Positions 10,721 to 21,289 of a stretch of 64,000 bases of DNA are shown piece by piece. The notes beneath the pieces were generated by a model, which was not told the DNA's origin, ran no database searches, and was given only the letters and a program-made list of their open reading frames with translations. The translations under genes and the position numbers were made by a program. Source of the DNA: Caprimulgus europaeus (Eukaryota; Chordata; Aves; Caprimulgiformes; Caprimulgidae); NCBI GenBank assembly GCA_907165065.1, contig OU015543.1:13085638-13149637 (forward strand), read 5' to 3'. Position 1 is the stretch's first letter. The number at the start of each line of letters is the position of its first letter.

Positions 10721-11495
10721 AAAGACATTATCAGGGCAGAAAGAGGAGAAGGAAGCTGGCAGAGGGGCAGGAGCTCTGGGGCCTCCAGTATGAGCCTGGC
10801 ACATCCCTGGGCTCTGCTGGTCTCTCCCCACGGGGCCAGGGTTTGCTGGTCCAGCTCTGTGCTGGTGGCTCCTCTGCTCCTCTGAAAAGAGATGCTGGTC
10901 TTTGGAACCAGGAGCAGCTGAGGAGCTGCAAACAAGAGTGTGTGGAAATGGAGCTGTGGGATCCTCCTGCAGTGGAGAAGGTGCTGGTTGTGGGGAGGCT
11001 GATCTGGGAAAGCAGCACCAGAGGGATGCGCAGTGAGGTGAAGGTTCACCATGGCCAAGTGCCCCCATCCCTGGATCCTGGTGTGTCCAGCCCTGGCTCC
11101 TCTTTGGGTGGAGAAGTGAACTGGAAGGATTTGAGATGTCACAAGGTTTTGGGTGTTAAGGTGGGACTAGATGGCAGCACGTAAGGTCATAAGCTGAAGG
11201 CCCCACGCTGGTGCTCACCGGAGGGGCAGCTGTGGATGGGAGTGGGAGGATGCTCCCACAGAGGAGCCAGCACAGCCCCTGGGGAAGCTGCTCTCCTCTG
11301 GATCCCAGAGCTGCTGCTCCGCTGGGAGCAGGGGAGGATGCGGCCGCGCTCCGGCAATGCTCCGCTCTCCCGCTGTTTGTTTCTCTCCGGATCCGGCAGC
11401 GCGGTTCCTCGCAGCAGCGTCCTCCCCCGTCCCTCGGCGGCGGGGCTGGCTGCGAAATGTAAACTCCAGTGTTGGGAAGGAGCCGATCTCTGATG
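10721..11495. other. GC-rich stretch with a small CpG patch
   Basis: Mostly ordinary GC-rich DNA. Positions 11320-11455 are locally CpG-dense (GGATGCGGCCGCGCTCCGG, TCCCTCGGCGGCGGGG) but lack a clear TATA box, initiator or donor, so this is weak evidence for a promoter. No exon is supported. Confidence 0.35.
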
Positions 11496-11499
11496 AAAC

Positions 11500-11620
11500 C
11501 AGGCCGTTCATGCCTTCAGATACCAAATCCCATGCAGAATATCAAATAATTTCCTCTTCAGTGATCCCAGTAAATTTAATTAGCTCTTCCTCCCCCGATA
11601 GAGTTGTCTCTGCGATCCTG
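11500..11620. promoter_or_regulatory. Small AT-rich island
   Basis: Contains AATATCAAATAATTTCC and GTAAATTTAATTAGCTC. A brief low-GC block between GC-rich neighbours, with homeodomain-type TAATTAG. Confidence 0.28.
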
Positions 11621-12029
11621 AAGCGCTGTGGTTGGAGCGGACGGGAACTCTGCTCCGGTTGGAAGCGCTGTGTCCCCACCGTGCACCCACCACAACGGAG
11701 AGCAGCCCCCAGTCACCCCTGGGTGTCCGGTCCCATCGCCTCCTCCCCACTCCGGGGCTCCTTCCCAGCAGGATCCTGGCTGGGGAAGGGGAAGATCCTG
11801 CTCTGGGCAAGCTGGATTTGGGTGACTTGCCCAGGGCCTTTTCCATGGCCACTTGGGAGCTGTATCCAAGGGGTGAGGGAAGGAAACCACACGAGTGCTT
11901 GACTTTCAGTAGCAGCATTTGCTGCTGATGGTTTTGGGGTGTTTTTTTTAAGTGTTTTATTTGTTTTTTTAACTTTTAGAACCTCAGAGCAAAGAGTGCA
12001 AAAAAAAAAAAATCCCTTGCTGCTGGCAG

Positions 12030-12330
12030 CGGCTAATAGCGGTGATAAATGTGTCCCTGGCACGGGTCATTAGCTGCCGTGACACACGGAGAGCTATGAG
12101 CGCTGTGATACCCGCAAATCAACTCAGGATTTAATCCGAAAGAGAACGTGAGGAGGTCGGATCATGCAACATGTTACCAAACACCTCTTCTCAGCAGAAA
12201 CCAGAGCAGCTCTCCTCTCCCAGCGTTCCTCCTGCCTGGTTGCTGTGCAAAACGCAAAATAAATAAATAAATAAGCAGGTACCTGATTTACTGATGATTA
12301 ATTTGCATAATTAGTGCTGTGTCAAATCCC
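12030..12330. promoter_or_regulatory. AT-rich island with POU octamer and TAATTA core
   Basis: The right edge (12296-12314) carries ATTTGCAT fused to AATTAG, a composite of a POU octamer and a homeodomain core. Upstream are GCTAATAGCGGTGATAAATG, GGTCATTAGCTGCC and GATTTAATCCG. An AAAT microsatellite lies at about 12256-12274. This is among the more specific regulatory signatures in the window; factor identity is inference. Confidence 0.42.
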
Positions 12331-13149
12331 TTCACCGAGGTGCAAGGCACGCTGTGCTGTAGGTGTCTGGGTGACATCGTTCCAGGGTTGCTCCAGCTCA
12401 CCTTACCTCACGTCTAACACTCTTGTGAGGACGTGGCGGCGGTGTTGATGGGATTTCACGGGGTTGAAACGGGAGGCGAGAGTCAAAACCCTGCCAGCCT
12501 CTGCCTGCCCTGTCCCACTGTTGGAGCAAATGTCCTTCCCTGACAGCGTGTGCCACCGCGAGTGGCCGAGCTCCTGGAGCCAGGAATGAGCTCAGAGCTC
12601 GCTCTGCCCATGGGCACAAACCTGCAGGCTCTGCCCAACTCGGCTCCTCGGGGAGCGGCACCGACCTGACGGCTGAATCCGGCCGTTTCATCTCCACTCA
12701 CTGTGAACCAGGAATGCTCTGGGAAGGTGCTTGGGGTGGGCAGCTGGGAATAGTTGCCTCTGGCTGGGGCAGAGCTGGGGCAGAGCTGGGGCAGAGGCAG
12801 CGATGGGGCAGGCGTCTGAGCACCCCCGTGGCACCGCTGCCGTGTGTCCCTCGCTTTTTACAAGCGTTGGCGCTTTCTGCACCGTGTTCTCTACACCGAG
12901 CGCTGCTCAGGCTGCAGAGCCCATCGTGTGGCACCCTGGAAATCCGTGCTTCCCTCCTCCGCCTCCTGCTCCTGGGCAGGGACTCGGCTCAGAGCACAGG
13001 GATGGATCAGGCTCCTCACACTCCCTCCCCTGGAACAGAACACCCAGTAGGTGCCACATGGCATCCAAGACCCAAATACCTCGAATGTTTGAAGCCCCCC
13101 GCGCTGCGGCGGCCCTGGTTGTGCCCTCGCTCCCGCTCCCCCCATGATG
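12331..13149. other. GC-rich stretch without recognisable gene
   Basis: A short 11-bp tandem (GCTGGGGCAGA, about three copies) lies near 12763-12797. No exon, RNA gene or mobile element is recognised. Confidence 0.42.
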
Positions 13150-13380
13150 GATATCAGATTGTTCTCCTGATCTTGGCATTGCTTTAGTAATTGACTGATG
13201 CAGTGCAATGTTCACTGATTTAATAAGTTTGTTAGTATAACAGAGGTTCTGGATTTTGCTGTTAATGTGCAGTGACAATTACATTTTAGATGCGCTCATT
13301 ATGTTGCATAACTTCGCTATGAAATCTATTGTAAATTATATTTTTAAAAGCATTATTTCAGAGCACATTAGCATGGCTCT
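13150..13380. promoter_or_regulatory. AT-rich island, strong conserved-element candidate
   Basis: Low-GC and rich in developmental-type words: GATTTAATAAG, GCTGTTAATGTGCAGTG, GACAATTACATTTTAG, CTCATTATGTTGC and GTAAATTATATTTTTAAAAG. All three plus-strand frames are interrupted. The sharp edges against GC-rich flanks suggest selection keeping the sequence AT-rich. I infer an enhancer or other conserved non-coding element. Confidence 0.45.
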
Positions 13381-13459
13381 CCCTTCTCCCCTCTCCAGAG
13401 CTGGAGAGGGCTTTGCAGGCAGAGCGTGTTGGTGACCAGGCACACCGGCAGCTCCTCAC

Positions 13460-13502
13460 CAGGTATCGCACGTTCCGCTTCGGGTTTTTTGGGTCAGGGC
13501 AT
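13460..13502 (-). other. Candidate 43-bp minus-strand exon
   Basis: On the minus strand a T-rich tract (TTTTGATCTTTTTTTGGC) leads to GTGTCAG, then 43 bp ending CGATACCTG before a GTGAGG donor. One frame reads CPDPKNPKRNVRYL and another ALTQKTRSGTCDT; the third stops at once. I recognise neither peptide. It could be a short exon of an antisense transcript or a chance splice-site pair. Confidence 0.15.
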
Positions 13503-13510
13503 CTGACACT

Positions 13511-14045
13511 TGCCAAAAAAAGATCAAAATCTGGGTCCTGCCATGTCATCCCACCATCTCCATCGCAGCCAAGGACGGGGCAGGTACCTGGAGTCTGGCA
13601 GCAATCTGGAGAAAGCTCCAGCTGGCACCGTGCCCTGTGGTGGGCAGAGGGCCCGGCGTTGCCACATCACCTGTGCAGGTAGGACGGGCACCGGTGCCGG
13701 TGGGTGCGGCTGAACCTGCTGGCAGGGCTGGGCTTGAGCTGCTGGTGCTGTTGGGGCTGAACACGCTGCAAACATCTTTTTGGGCAGAGCCATGAGGAGG
13801 GGCTGGACCCTCTTGGGCACCTGGAAGTTGAGGGTCCCCGAGAGCTCGAGGGGCTGTGGAGGACTCAGAGGAGCTGCTGCCACCTCATCTCATGTCTCCT
13901 CCCGATACCAACGGCACCCGCTGCCTCGCAGGGGGATTTCTGCCGATCCAGGATGGGCTGTTAGCACTGTCCTGGCTGGGGCTCTGCAGAGGAATAACAG
14001 GGACAAGATGCTGAGCCCTGGGGACTGAGAGGATCCCTGGGTGCT
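13511..14045. other. GC-rich stretch without recognisable gene
   Basis: Contains one splice-like microexon pair (13569-13583) judged weak. Otherwise nothing supported. Confidence 0.4.
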
Positions 14046-14049
14046 GGGG

Positions 14050-14330
14050 TTTTGCTGTGACCTACGTTTACAGCAACTGTGCTCAGGAAAAACCCAAGAC
14101 AGAGTCACAGCAGGTCTTGTCATCTCTTCATTCCAGCCATAGTTGTGAGAAGGAAAAACTCGTCATCATTAAGGATAAAAACAAAACAGCAGCAGTAATT
14201 GCAGAACTCTGCCTGCCTGCAAACGAAGGCCCTAAATGGCAAATAGGCTGTGAAATGAGCTAAGAAAAAGTGGAAAACAAATATTTTTTCCAGTGGAATA
14301 TTGTTTCCCTCTGGGTCATGTAACAGCCTT
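14050..14330. promoter_or_regulatory. Moderately AT-rich island
   Basis: A-rich block with GGATAAAAACAAAACAGC, GCAGTAATTGCAG and GGCCCTAAATGGCAAATAGG. Homeodomain cores are less dense than in the best islands. A 68-codon frame (14057-14263) crosses it but lacks splice context and any known domain. Confidence 0.25.
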
Positions 14331-15639
14331 GCTCAAAGGCAGGGGCTTCTTGACTTGGGCTTTTTCTAACTGCTCCTCTTCCCTCCACTCTCACTCTCCC
14401 TCATTCTCTGCCATTATCCCCCCCCCGTCTGCTCCTCCTCCTCCTCTCCCACAGACAGGCTCAGCTGCTCGCCCTCCTGGAGGCCCACGGGCTGGTTCCC
14501 CGCAGGGGTTCCTCTCTCGGGTGCCTGGCATGGATGCCAGCACCGGCATGGATGCCGGGCTCAGGCCTTTTCCCGCGGGGTTGCCTAGCAATCCCCAGCA
14601 TCGCCGCTCCGCTCAGCCACTCGCGCCTCCCAGTTTGCAAGGCTGCAGCTCCAGAGCAGGTACCAGTTTGCATTTCTAGGAACAGATGTCAACAGGGACC
14701 CGGCTGGGAGGCTTGAAATGCAGAGAAAATTTTGCAGAGCTGCTCTCTCCTGCATTCCCCGGTTCCTCGTTCTCCAAATCTGCTGCTGAAAGCATCTTCA
14801 GCCTCAATGAACCGTGAGAAACCAGCCCAGCGGGGCATGGCAAGGAGCCGGAGCGCTGCCTTTGTCTGGCAGGTCGTGAGAACAGGGGCTGCTGCTGCTG
14901 CCACGGGGCCGCCAGCTCAGGGCCGGGAGCTCACGGCATCCTGGAGGGCTAAAAATACCCACGTGCCTCGTACAAAATGGACGTGGAGCCACTCGAGAGG
15001 CATTTGGTGCATTTCACAGTCCTGGTTCCACACAATGGTGATGATTTTCTCTGGAGTGTTCCTCAGACACTTGGGGGGACAGTAGGACTGTGTTAGGGGG
15101 GAAAGAGGGGAGAGAAGCCTGTTTTCAGGTGGGCTCGGCAGGACAGTGACAAGGTCTCAAACGATGGCTTGAACTCAGCGCTGGTATTCCGAAGAGTTGT
15201 CAGGAAATACAGCTCAGGGAGGTTCTTAACAATTGGGAACCAGGAATAGATCATTGAGCCTCAAGAAGGTGCTGAGCCCCATTGGTAACTCCGGCGGGAC
15301 TGCGAGGAGCAGTTTGGTGCTGCTGTGTAACATGCCCCAGGTCAGGGGGGGCCCATACCCCCTACCAGGGACTGGTGCTGCCAGAGCTGCCACCACTCAT
15401 GGCTATGGCAGAGGTGGCACCACTTTCTCGCAAGCCAAGGAGAAAGGGCAGAGCGACAGGAGAGCCTGGGGCTGGCAAAATCGGGTGATGGGGGTCGGCA
15501 CTGGGGTCAGCCCACTTCCCGGGGTGCAGGTAAACAGTGGGAGAGCGGGACAGAGCCGGGAACCCCGAGGCTCTCCCAGGGACTGTTGCTTCCCGGTGCT
15601 GTGGGAATGCCGGGATCAGTGCCCGGGGGTCGTTAAATC
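14331..15639. other. GC-rich stretch upstream of the CpG island
   Basis: Possible promoter-distal sequence. A CT-rich tract occupies 14375-14455. A GGTGCAG/GTAAAC donor-like site lies at about 15530, but no acceptor-delimited exon is convincing. Both strands show domainless open frames. Confidence 0.4.
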
Positions 15640-16940
15640 AGATTGAAAGAGGAGGAAGGGGAAGGGGCTGCAGTGTATCCGGGCTGCGCTGCAACGCTGC
15701 ACCCCCAGGCACGGGAACCTCCTCCCTCGCTGCCGGGGCTGGGCTGGGCCCGGGCACCGCACTCGGATCACCGGCATCAGCGCCGACCCCGGGGGGGGCG
15801 CGCGGCCGGCGGTCCGCTCTGCTCCGCACCGGCCTGCGGGTCCCCACAGGCTGCGGTAACGAGGTCCCGGCTGGAAGTTGATTGTTTGGGGTGAGAAACG
15901 GGGGGGAAAAATCCACCTCTTCGTCCGGGTCAGAGGCGGGAGCGTGTGCGGGGCGTCCGGCCAGCACACTGCCGGCATGGGCGACGCCTTGGGGGCGGCA
16001 CCGGGACCCCTCCCTGCGGGGGGAGTGCGGGGGGGAATGGGCTGCAGGGGGGGCACAGAGGGGAGTGGGTCCCGAGTGCGGGGTCTGGGGGGTCGCGGGG
16101 GAGGGAGGCAGTGGGTCATGAGTGTGCGGGGTCCAGGCGGGGTCGCGGGTCCAGAGTGCGGGATCCGGGGGTGGCGCGAGGGGGTCGCAGCGCCAGGGTG
16201 GGAGCGGGAGATGGGATCCAGCCTCGGGTCCCCCCCTCTCCGCTCGGGTCCCTCCGGTCCCAGTCAGCCCCACGGTGGCGGCAGCGGTGGGGGGGCGCAG
16301 GGGGCGGGATCCCGGGCGGGGGGCGGTGGCCGCGGGGCGGGGCGGGGGCGGCCGCACGTGCCCCCCCCGGCGGCGCTCGGCGGCGGCCGGGGGCGGGCGC
16401 GCGCTCGCTCGGCGGCTCCGGGGGCGGTGGCGGCGGCGCGGGCGCAGCCGCGTGCGAGGCGGCCCGGTGAGGCGGTCCCGGCCCCGCTGCCTCCAGCCGC
16501 CGGGCTGCCCCGGTCGCCGCTGCTCAGGAGATGCCGCTCGGTGAGCGGGGACTCGCGGACGCCCCGCGCCTCCGTCGCTGCGACGGGGACCTCTGAGCGC
16601 GTGAGTCACCGGGGGCGGTGGCACCGCGGAACCCCCCCTTCTCCCCCCCGTCGTTACCGCGGAGGGAGCGGGAGGGAACGGGGAGGCTGGTCCCTATCGT
16701 GCTCCGGGAACTCGGTGTGTGTGGGGGGTGAAGCTTTGCGGAGGCGGGGGAGGTCGGTGCACCGGGAGCCCCGGAGCGCATCGCGGGGAAGGGTCGCGGG
16801 GAGGTGGGGGCACAGAGCGGGCACCGCACAGCTGCCCCGGTGCGCTCCGGGATGAAGTTTGGCTGCGGCGGGCGGTGCCGGTGCGGGAGCCTGAGCTCGG
16901 GTCCGGTACCGGAGCCCACCGGTTAACAACGTCTCCTCGA
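15640..16940 (+). promoter_or_regulatory. CpG island, likely promoter of a plus-strand gene
   Basis: The largest and densest CpG cluster in the window. Its core at 16280-16560 contains stacked GC boxes (GGGGCGGGGCGGGGGCGG at about 16334-16351), an E-box CACGTG at about 16355, many CGG/GGC blocks and repeated G runs able to form G-quadruplexes. No TATA box is seen, as usual for CpG-island promoters. Direction is inferred from good plus-strand donors at 16467 (CCCG/GTGAGG), 16541 (CTCG/GTGAGC) and 16601 (GCGC/GTGAGT) within 220 bp downstream of the core. Long open frames across the island are GC artefacts. Bidirectional activity cannot be excluded. Confidence 0.7.
16531..16540 (+). CDS. Candidate first coding exon (start codon plus seven bases)
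   Basis: The ATG at 16531 (GGAGATGCCGC) is followed after ten coding bases by a GTGAGC donor, giving M-P-L and the first base of codon 4 (phase 1). In the same frame upstream the nearest stop is TGA at 16468, so no longer N-terminus is hidden in this exon, and the untranslated leader would start somewhere around 16380-16420. Vertebrate genes with large first introns often have such a short coding first exon. Against it: the ATG context is only moderate, the donor at 16467 could end an entirely untranslated exon, and I cannot match the peptide to a known protein. Confidence 0.25.
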
Positions 16941-16959
16941 GCTGGAACCGGCGGCGTTG

Positions 16960-17110
16960 GTTTTGCCGGGGAAGGGATTCTGGCACAACTTCTCATTAAG
17001 TTTGCGTTAGGGATTCTTAACGGATGTCTTAATTAGGTGCTGTTGTTAATAGGAATATCACACTAATTAAAATCGCACCCTCCAGGTGAAGGTAAATTGT
17101 AAGAAAAAGT
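16960..17110. promoter_or_regulatory. AT-rich island just downstream of the CpG island
   Basis: Contains CTCATTAAGTTTGCG, TCTTAATTAGGTGC, TTGTTAATAGG and CACTAATTAAAATCG within 120 bp. The position right after a putative first exon fits a first-intron enhancer. Confidence 0.37.
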
Positions 17111-19355
17111 TGGGCGAGGTGGAGCTGGGACGGATGGGATGAGGGAGGAGGAGGAGGAGGAGGAGAGGCTCATGCTCGGGGTGGTGGGCGAAGCCGCGGG
17201 GACAGAGCGTGGCCAGCGCAGCTTTCCCTGGGCTCGTCCTCTCCTGGATTCCTCCAGGAATTTCACGGCAGGATGCGCTCGCCGTGCTGGTGTGGCTGCG
17301 GGGCCTTGCGGAGGCACCAGCTGTGTTTCTTTGCGGGTAGAAACGCATCGCGCCGTTATCGGGCTGCCCATGTGCTGGCGCTGCCCCGGCCGTGTGCGTG
17401 CCAGGAGGCTGCACTGCGCCCGGCAAATGTCACCCCCGAAGGCTTCGTGGCAAATGTCTGAAGTAAACAAACGTATGTGCGGGGGTCTGGGAGCGGCCAC
17501 GCTGCCGGGGTGCTGGGCAAGCCCCGCATGGGTGCGGGCAGTGGGGTCCAGGGGCCGGGGACACGGCTCCATCCCTCTGGCTGGAGCAGCCCAGTCCCTG
17601 CCTGGAGAGCGCCGGAGGCTTCGTTAGCGCAGGCGGAGGGATGGGGGAGAGCAGGGATGCAGGGATTTCTCGGCTTCTCACTCCAGTGAGCATGACATTA
17701 ACAACACCGACTATTTTTGGTGCCTTTTGTGAAGGTTTGGAACTCGCTGGCTGCCTCCGCGGATGCTTGGCCGCGGGCAGGGTGGCTGCTGCCTGGGTTT
17801 CAGTCCTGGGGGGCACAGCCCAGGGTGGTGCCACGTTGCTATGCGCTGCCAGGGGCTGTGAGGTTGGGGAATACCTTCCCCTTTTTCCCTGCTAATTTTT
17901 GGGGTGTCTGGGGCTCGGGGTTCACCTCGCAGCACTGGGAGGGTGCGTTCCCAGTATTCCCAGTGTTCCTGTGGTACCCAAAGGCTGGGAGCTGTGCTGG
18001 GCTGGGTGCTGTGCAAACGGAGATGAAGGCAGCCTGCTCCCCAAAGAGCTTCCTGGTTTCAGGCTGAAATGGTTGAGGCGTGATAAAGCCTCACAAAGCG
18101 AGGAATGAAAGCTATTTTTCTGGATAATAGATGGAGAAAGAGCCTGGAGTTGATAATTTTTGTGGAGGGATGATTGCAGCAGGCTGGGGCTGGCAGGGCT
18201 GCCCAGTCCTTGGGAACTCGTTCCTGGCTCTGGGAAGCCGTGGCGAAGCTCTGCTTGTTATTTCACAGGAAATACAGGAGATTTATTTTTTTTTCTTCCC
18301 CTTCTCCTTTGAAGCGATCCGTGGGATTGTTCAGCACCAGAGGGCACGCAGAGGCTCTGCCGCAGCGTCGGGTGAATGTTTGCCAGGGTTGAGGCGGTTG
18401 CTTTTGGGGCACGGCTGTGGGATCCTCTCACTGGGACAGGAATTTCATGGAGCAAGCTGAGGGGGTGCTTTTGGAGCACCCACAGTAAAAGGTCTGGAGC
18501 CATCAGGCCAGCTGGCTAATGAACTGCTGTGGCTGTGAGCCCAACCCCAGGGACCCCACAGACGGACTGGGATGGGACTGGGAAACCCTCCAGCCTGGCA
18601 GTCGCAGCTCTAGCTCCTTCCTCCGGTGTAGGAACCATGTGGGGATGGATGTTGTGGGACTGGAGGAGCCGAAGGAGCCGTCACCGACAGGCATCTCCCC
18701 CGGGAGACCGCTCGGCACGCGGCAGCGCCGTCGGCAGCACGAGGCTGGCGTCTTTCGTCAGCACCCCTGTGCTTGGCACTGTCCCTTCCCTTCCAGCTGC
18801 TCCCCAGGACAAGCGGGACCCAGGCAGGCTGGGAGGCTTTAGGATGTTTTTGGATGCTGACCCTTGCTCCGTGTGGTGCTGCCTTTGGAGAAGCGGCTCC
18901 TCCAGTTTCCTTTCCCGCACCCGGCCAGTCGTGCGGTCTCCGTACGTTCCCCGCTGGCACAGTCCCTTTTTGACAAGGGCTGGGATTTTTATCTCCTTCC
19001 AGTTCGGAATTAAAGGCCTTTTTCCCAGTTGTGCTCATTTCTCCATCTCCCATCACTGGAGCACGTCGTCCTTAATTACCGCATCCTTAATTACTGCGTT
19101 CACGTTCTGGGTGCTGGGGTGGCCGAGTGGCACCGGTGCTGGACCCCGGCTCTCGGTGCTGCTGACTGGGTGCAGATGTTTCTCCCCATCCTGTGCAGCA
19201 GGTTTCTTCTTCCCCACCCTGGGTGGGATTATTGACCTCGTTTACCACAAGGCCTGAGAAGGATCCCCAGGTCTCCCTGGCTGATGGGGGAGCGTGTGAG
19301 TGGGGTTGGGGCATGTGCTGGCATTTGGGGGGGACACAAGTGTCCCCATCAGGCT
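17111..19355. other. GC-rich intron-like stretch
   Basis: A GGA-rich run lies at about 17138-17166. Open frames up to about 240 codons (18529-19257 plus) have no recognisable domain and are overlapped by antisense frames. No tRNA is accepted despite a tRNA-like word near 19121. Nothing else is supported. Confidence 0.42.
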
Positions 19356-19359
19356 TGTG

Positions 19360-19615
19360 TCTGAGGCAGCTCATCTGGCGTGGGCCATATTTTCTCATTA
19401 AGTTTATAAATAAAGATTTTAAAGTGCATTTGCTAAATTAGTTTGTCGTCACAGTTTTTCAGATGGATCAGCTGATGGTAGATAAATGCCTCGGAAGGTT
19501 ATTGTGATAATAGAAGACATGAGGGAAGTTCCTTAATTTATTTGAATTCTCTTTTAATTTACAGTCTTATGGGGTGAGAGGACACTGAATAATTAGTTGT
19601 TATGAATGATGGGCG
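19360..19615. promoter_or_regulatory. AT-rich island, strong conserved-element candidate
   Basis: Contains CTCATTAAGTTTATAAATAA, GCATTTGCTAAATTAG, ATTGTGATAATAG, TTAATTTATTTGAATTC, CTTTTAATTTACAG and GAATAATTAGTTG. The TTTTAATTTACAG at about 19551 is acceptor-like, but the following sequence lacks a matched donor. I infer an enhancer. Confidence 0.42.
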
Positions 19616-20190
19616 CTTTCACACAACGGGGAAGGGGAAGGGGAGCCGGGGTGAGGTTTGAGCTGGGGATGGTGCAGCCGTGGATGTGTGGTGCTGGGAG
19701 CCGGGAGCTCCTCAGGCATCACCCGAGCAGCCCGCGGCCGTGCTGGGGTGGGTTGGTTGGCAGCATCCCCCCTTTCTGCAGGGCTGGAATAAGCAGGTAC
19801 AGGAGGCTGAGGTGCCTTTCCTGAGGCTGCGGAGTCAGCGGCTCAGCTGGGCGTGGAAGGGACCTGCAGAGCAGCTTTCAATCCATCCCCACGCCTTTTG
19901 CCGTCAGCCGTGAATGCCATGAAGTGGGGAGGAGATGGATTTCCAAATGTGCCCACGCGTCAGCCCAGAGCCCAGGGTGACCCTCCTCTGCCCCCCCCCC
20001 CCAGCCCCTCTCCTGCCCCCGACCCTCGGGGAGCACCCATGCCCACTGAGCCTGAGCCTGGAGCTCCGGTGCCTGCTCCCGTGGGATGCTCCCGCTGCCC
20101 TCCCGAGCCTCGGGGCGGCGGCAGCAGCTGGTGTTTTCCCCCCGGCACAGGCAGGGGCTGCGGCCGGGGCCGTTCCAGGGCTTTCTGCTG
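19616..20190. other. GC-rich stretch, no gene
   Basis: Contains a C-tract at 19994-20003 and one microexon-like pair (19782-19796, CTTTCTGCAG then 15 bp then GTACAG). No supported gene. Confidence 0.4.
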
Positions 20191-20194
20191 GTTG

Positions 20195-20430
20195 AGGTAT
20201 TTTGGGATGCGCATTCCTGCAAATTAATTGACAGGCTGAGATACCAGATGAGGAAGCAAAATTTTCTTCTCTGTTATTTCATTACTTATTGAGATTAAAT
20301 TTTTTTTTGGAAACTTTATTTTTAATAAACCAATCTCAAGCTAGCTCTCTCCTCTGTCAGCTCGCACGCGGCTGCTCCAGGTATCACTGTGCCTTCCAGA
20401 CTAGACAAGATGGAATTGCTAATGGGTAGA
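20195..20430. promoter_or_regulatory. AT-rich island with homeodomain-MEIS composite
   Basis: TTAATTGACAG at 20224-20234 joins a homeodomain core to the MEIS/TALE hexamer TGACAG. Further right are CATTACTTATTGAGATTAAA, CTTTATTTTTAATAAACC and GGAATTGCTAATGGG. Frames are closed. I infer a TALE/HOX-type enhancer. Confidence 0.42.
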
Positions 20431-21285
20431 AACGAGCACACGAGTGCGGGATCCCTTTTCATGTGTCATTATCCAGCGTGTACAGGTCCCCTCGCTGCCT
20501 GGTGTGTGCCAGAGCTGCCTTCATCCCGTTCCCTCCTTGGCATCTCCTGCTCAGGCTGGGTTTTCCCTCCGTGGCTCTTGCTCTGTTCCTCTGGCCCCGT
20601 GGGGGAGTCCTGCTGTTTTATTTCCAGCGGCGGGGTGCGGTAGCTGGTACGTGGGACTGCTGCTCTGCGGGATGCTGTTGGATTTTTTTCTCCATTAGTT
20701 ATTTTTTGGCTTTACTGCTCAGGAACTGGAGGTGTTTCTGCTCCTGTGAGCTTCCCAGGCGGAGAGCGGCTCCGGTGCCTGGTCCCTCGTTGTTTGTTGG
20801 GGACAGGGGGGGCTGTGAGGATGGATCCTGCAGTGGCACGGATGGGGCTGGAGGGTTTTGCTGCTGGGGAAGTGGTTTCTCCCAAACATTTTGCTGTTGC
20901 TTTTCCCAAGCATCGAAGGAGCCACGTGCTCGTGTGGCCCTGGCCAGGTGCCCTGGTTTTGGGGATGCTTTTCTCCCTGGGAAAATAAAAAAAAGCTTTT
21001 TGGGGATCTTGGCTGGTGCTGCCGTGGTGCCCGGCACACACGTGGCCAACGAGCCCTCCCGGCTGCACCCCTCTGCCCAGGCAGGAGGTGGGCAAAAATG
21101 GGATTTAAATATAGAAGAGAACCTGGGACCCCCCCACCCCGGGTTTGATTGGGACCGGTACCGCTGCCGTGGGGCAGTCTGGTGGCTTCAGGATTTCTTG
21201 GCACTGAGAATCCGGGTGATGGGCTGAGCTCTGTCATCTGCTAAAATCATCCCAAGGAATTGGGGAGCAGGGCGTGAGCAGGGCC
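20431..21285. other. GC-rich stretch, no gene
   Basis: A 254-codon open frame (20463-21227) is Cys/Ser/Gly-rich without a domain and is opposed by long minus-strand frames. An AATAAA at about 20985 has no gene upstream of it. Confidence 0.4.
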
Positions 21286-21289
21286 AGTG

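Noticed and set aside
13200-13225. CAGTGCAATGTT resembles the start of the miR-130 family mature sequence
   Set aside because: Similarity ends after 12 bases (the continuation is CACTGATTT rather than AAAAGGGCA) and I see no hairpin partner.
15638-16855. Open frames of 325-328 codons across the CpG island on both strands
   Set aside because: Arg/Pro/Gly/Ala-rich translations of CGG/GCC sequence; typical CpG-island artefacts.
19110-19190. tRNA-Leu/Ser-like word GGTGGCCGAGTGGC
   Set aside because: The D-arm-like word is present, but there is no T-arm GGTTCGAATCC, no acceptor-stem pairing and no plausible anticodon arm at the right distance.
16990-19407. TTCTCATTAAGTTT occurs at both 16990 and 19393
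   Set aside because: A shared 14-mer between two AT-rich islands is expected by chance in a window of this size; flanking bases differ.
20463-21227. 254-codon Cys/Ser/Gly-rich plus-strand frame
   Set aside because: No domain, opposed by long antisense frames, begins in AT-rich regulatory-like sequence without a promoter.
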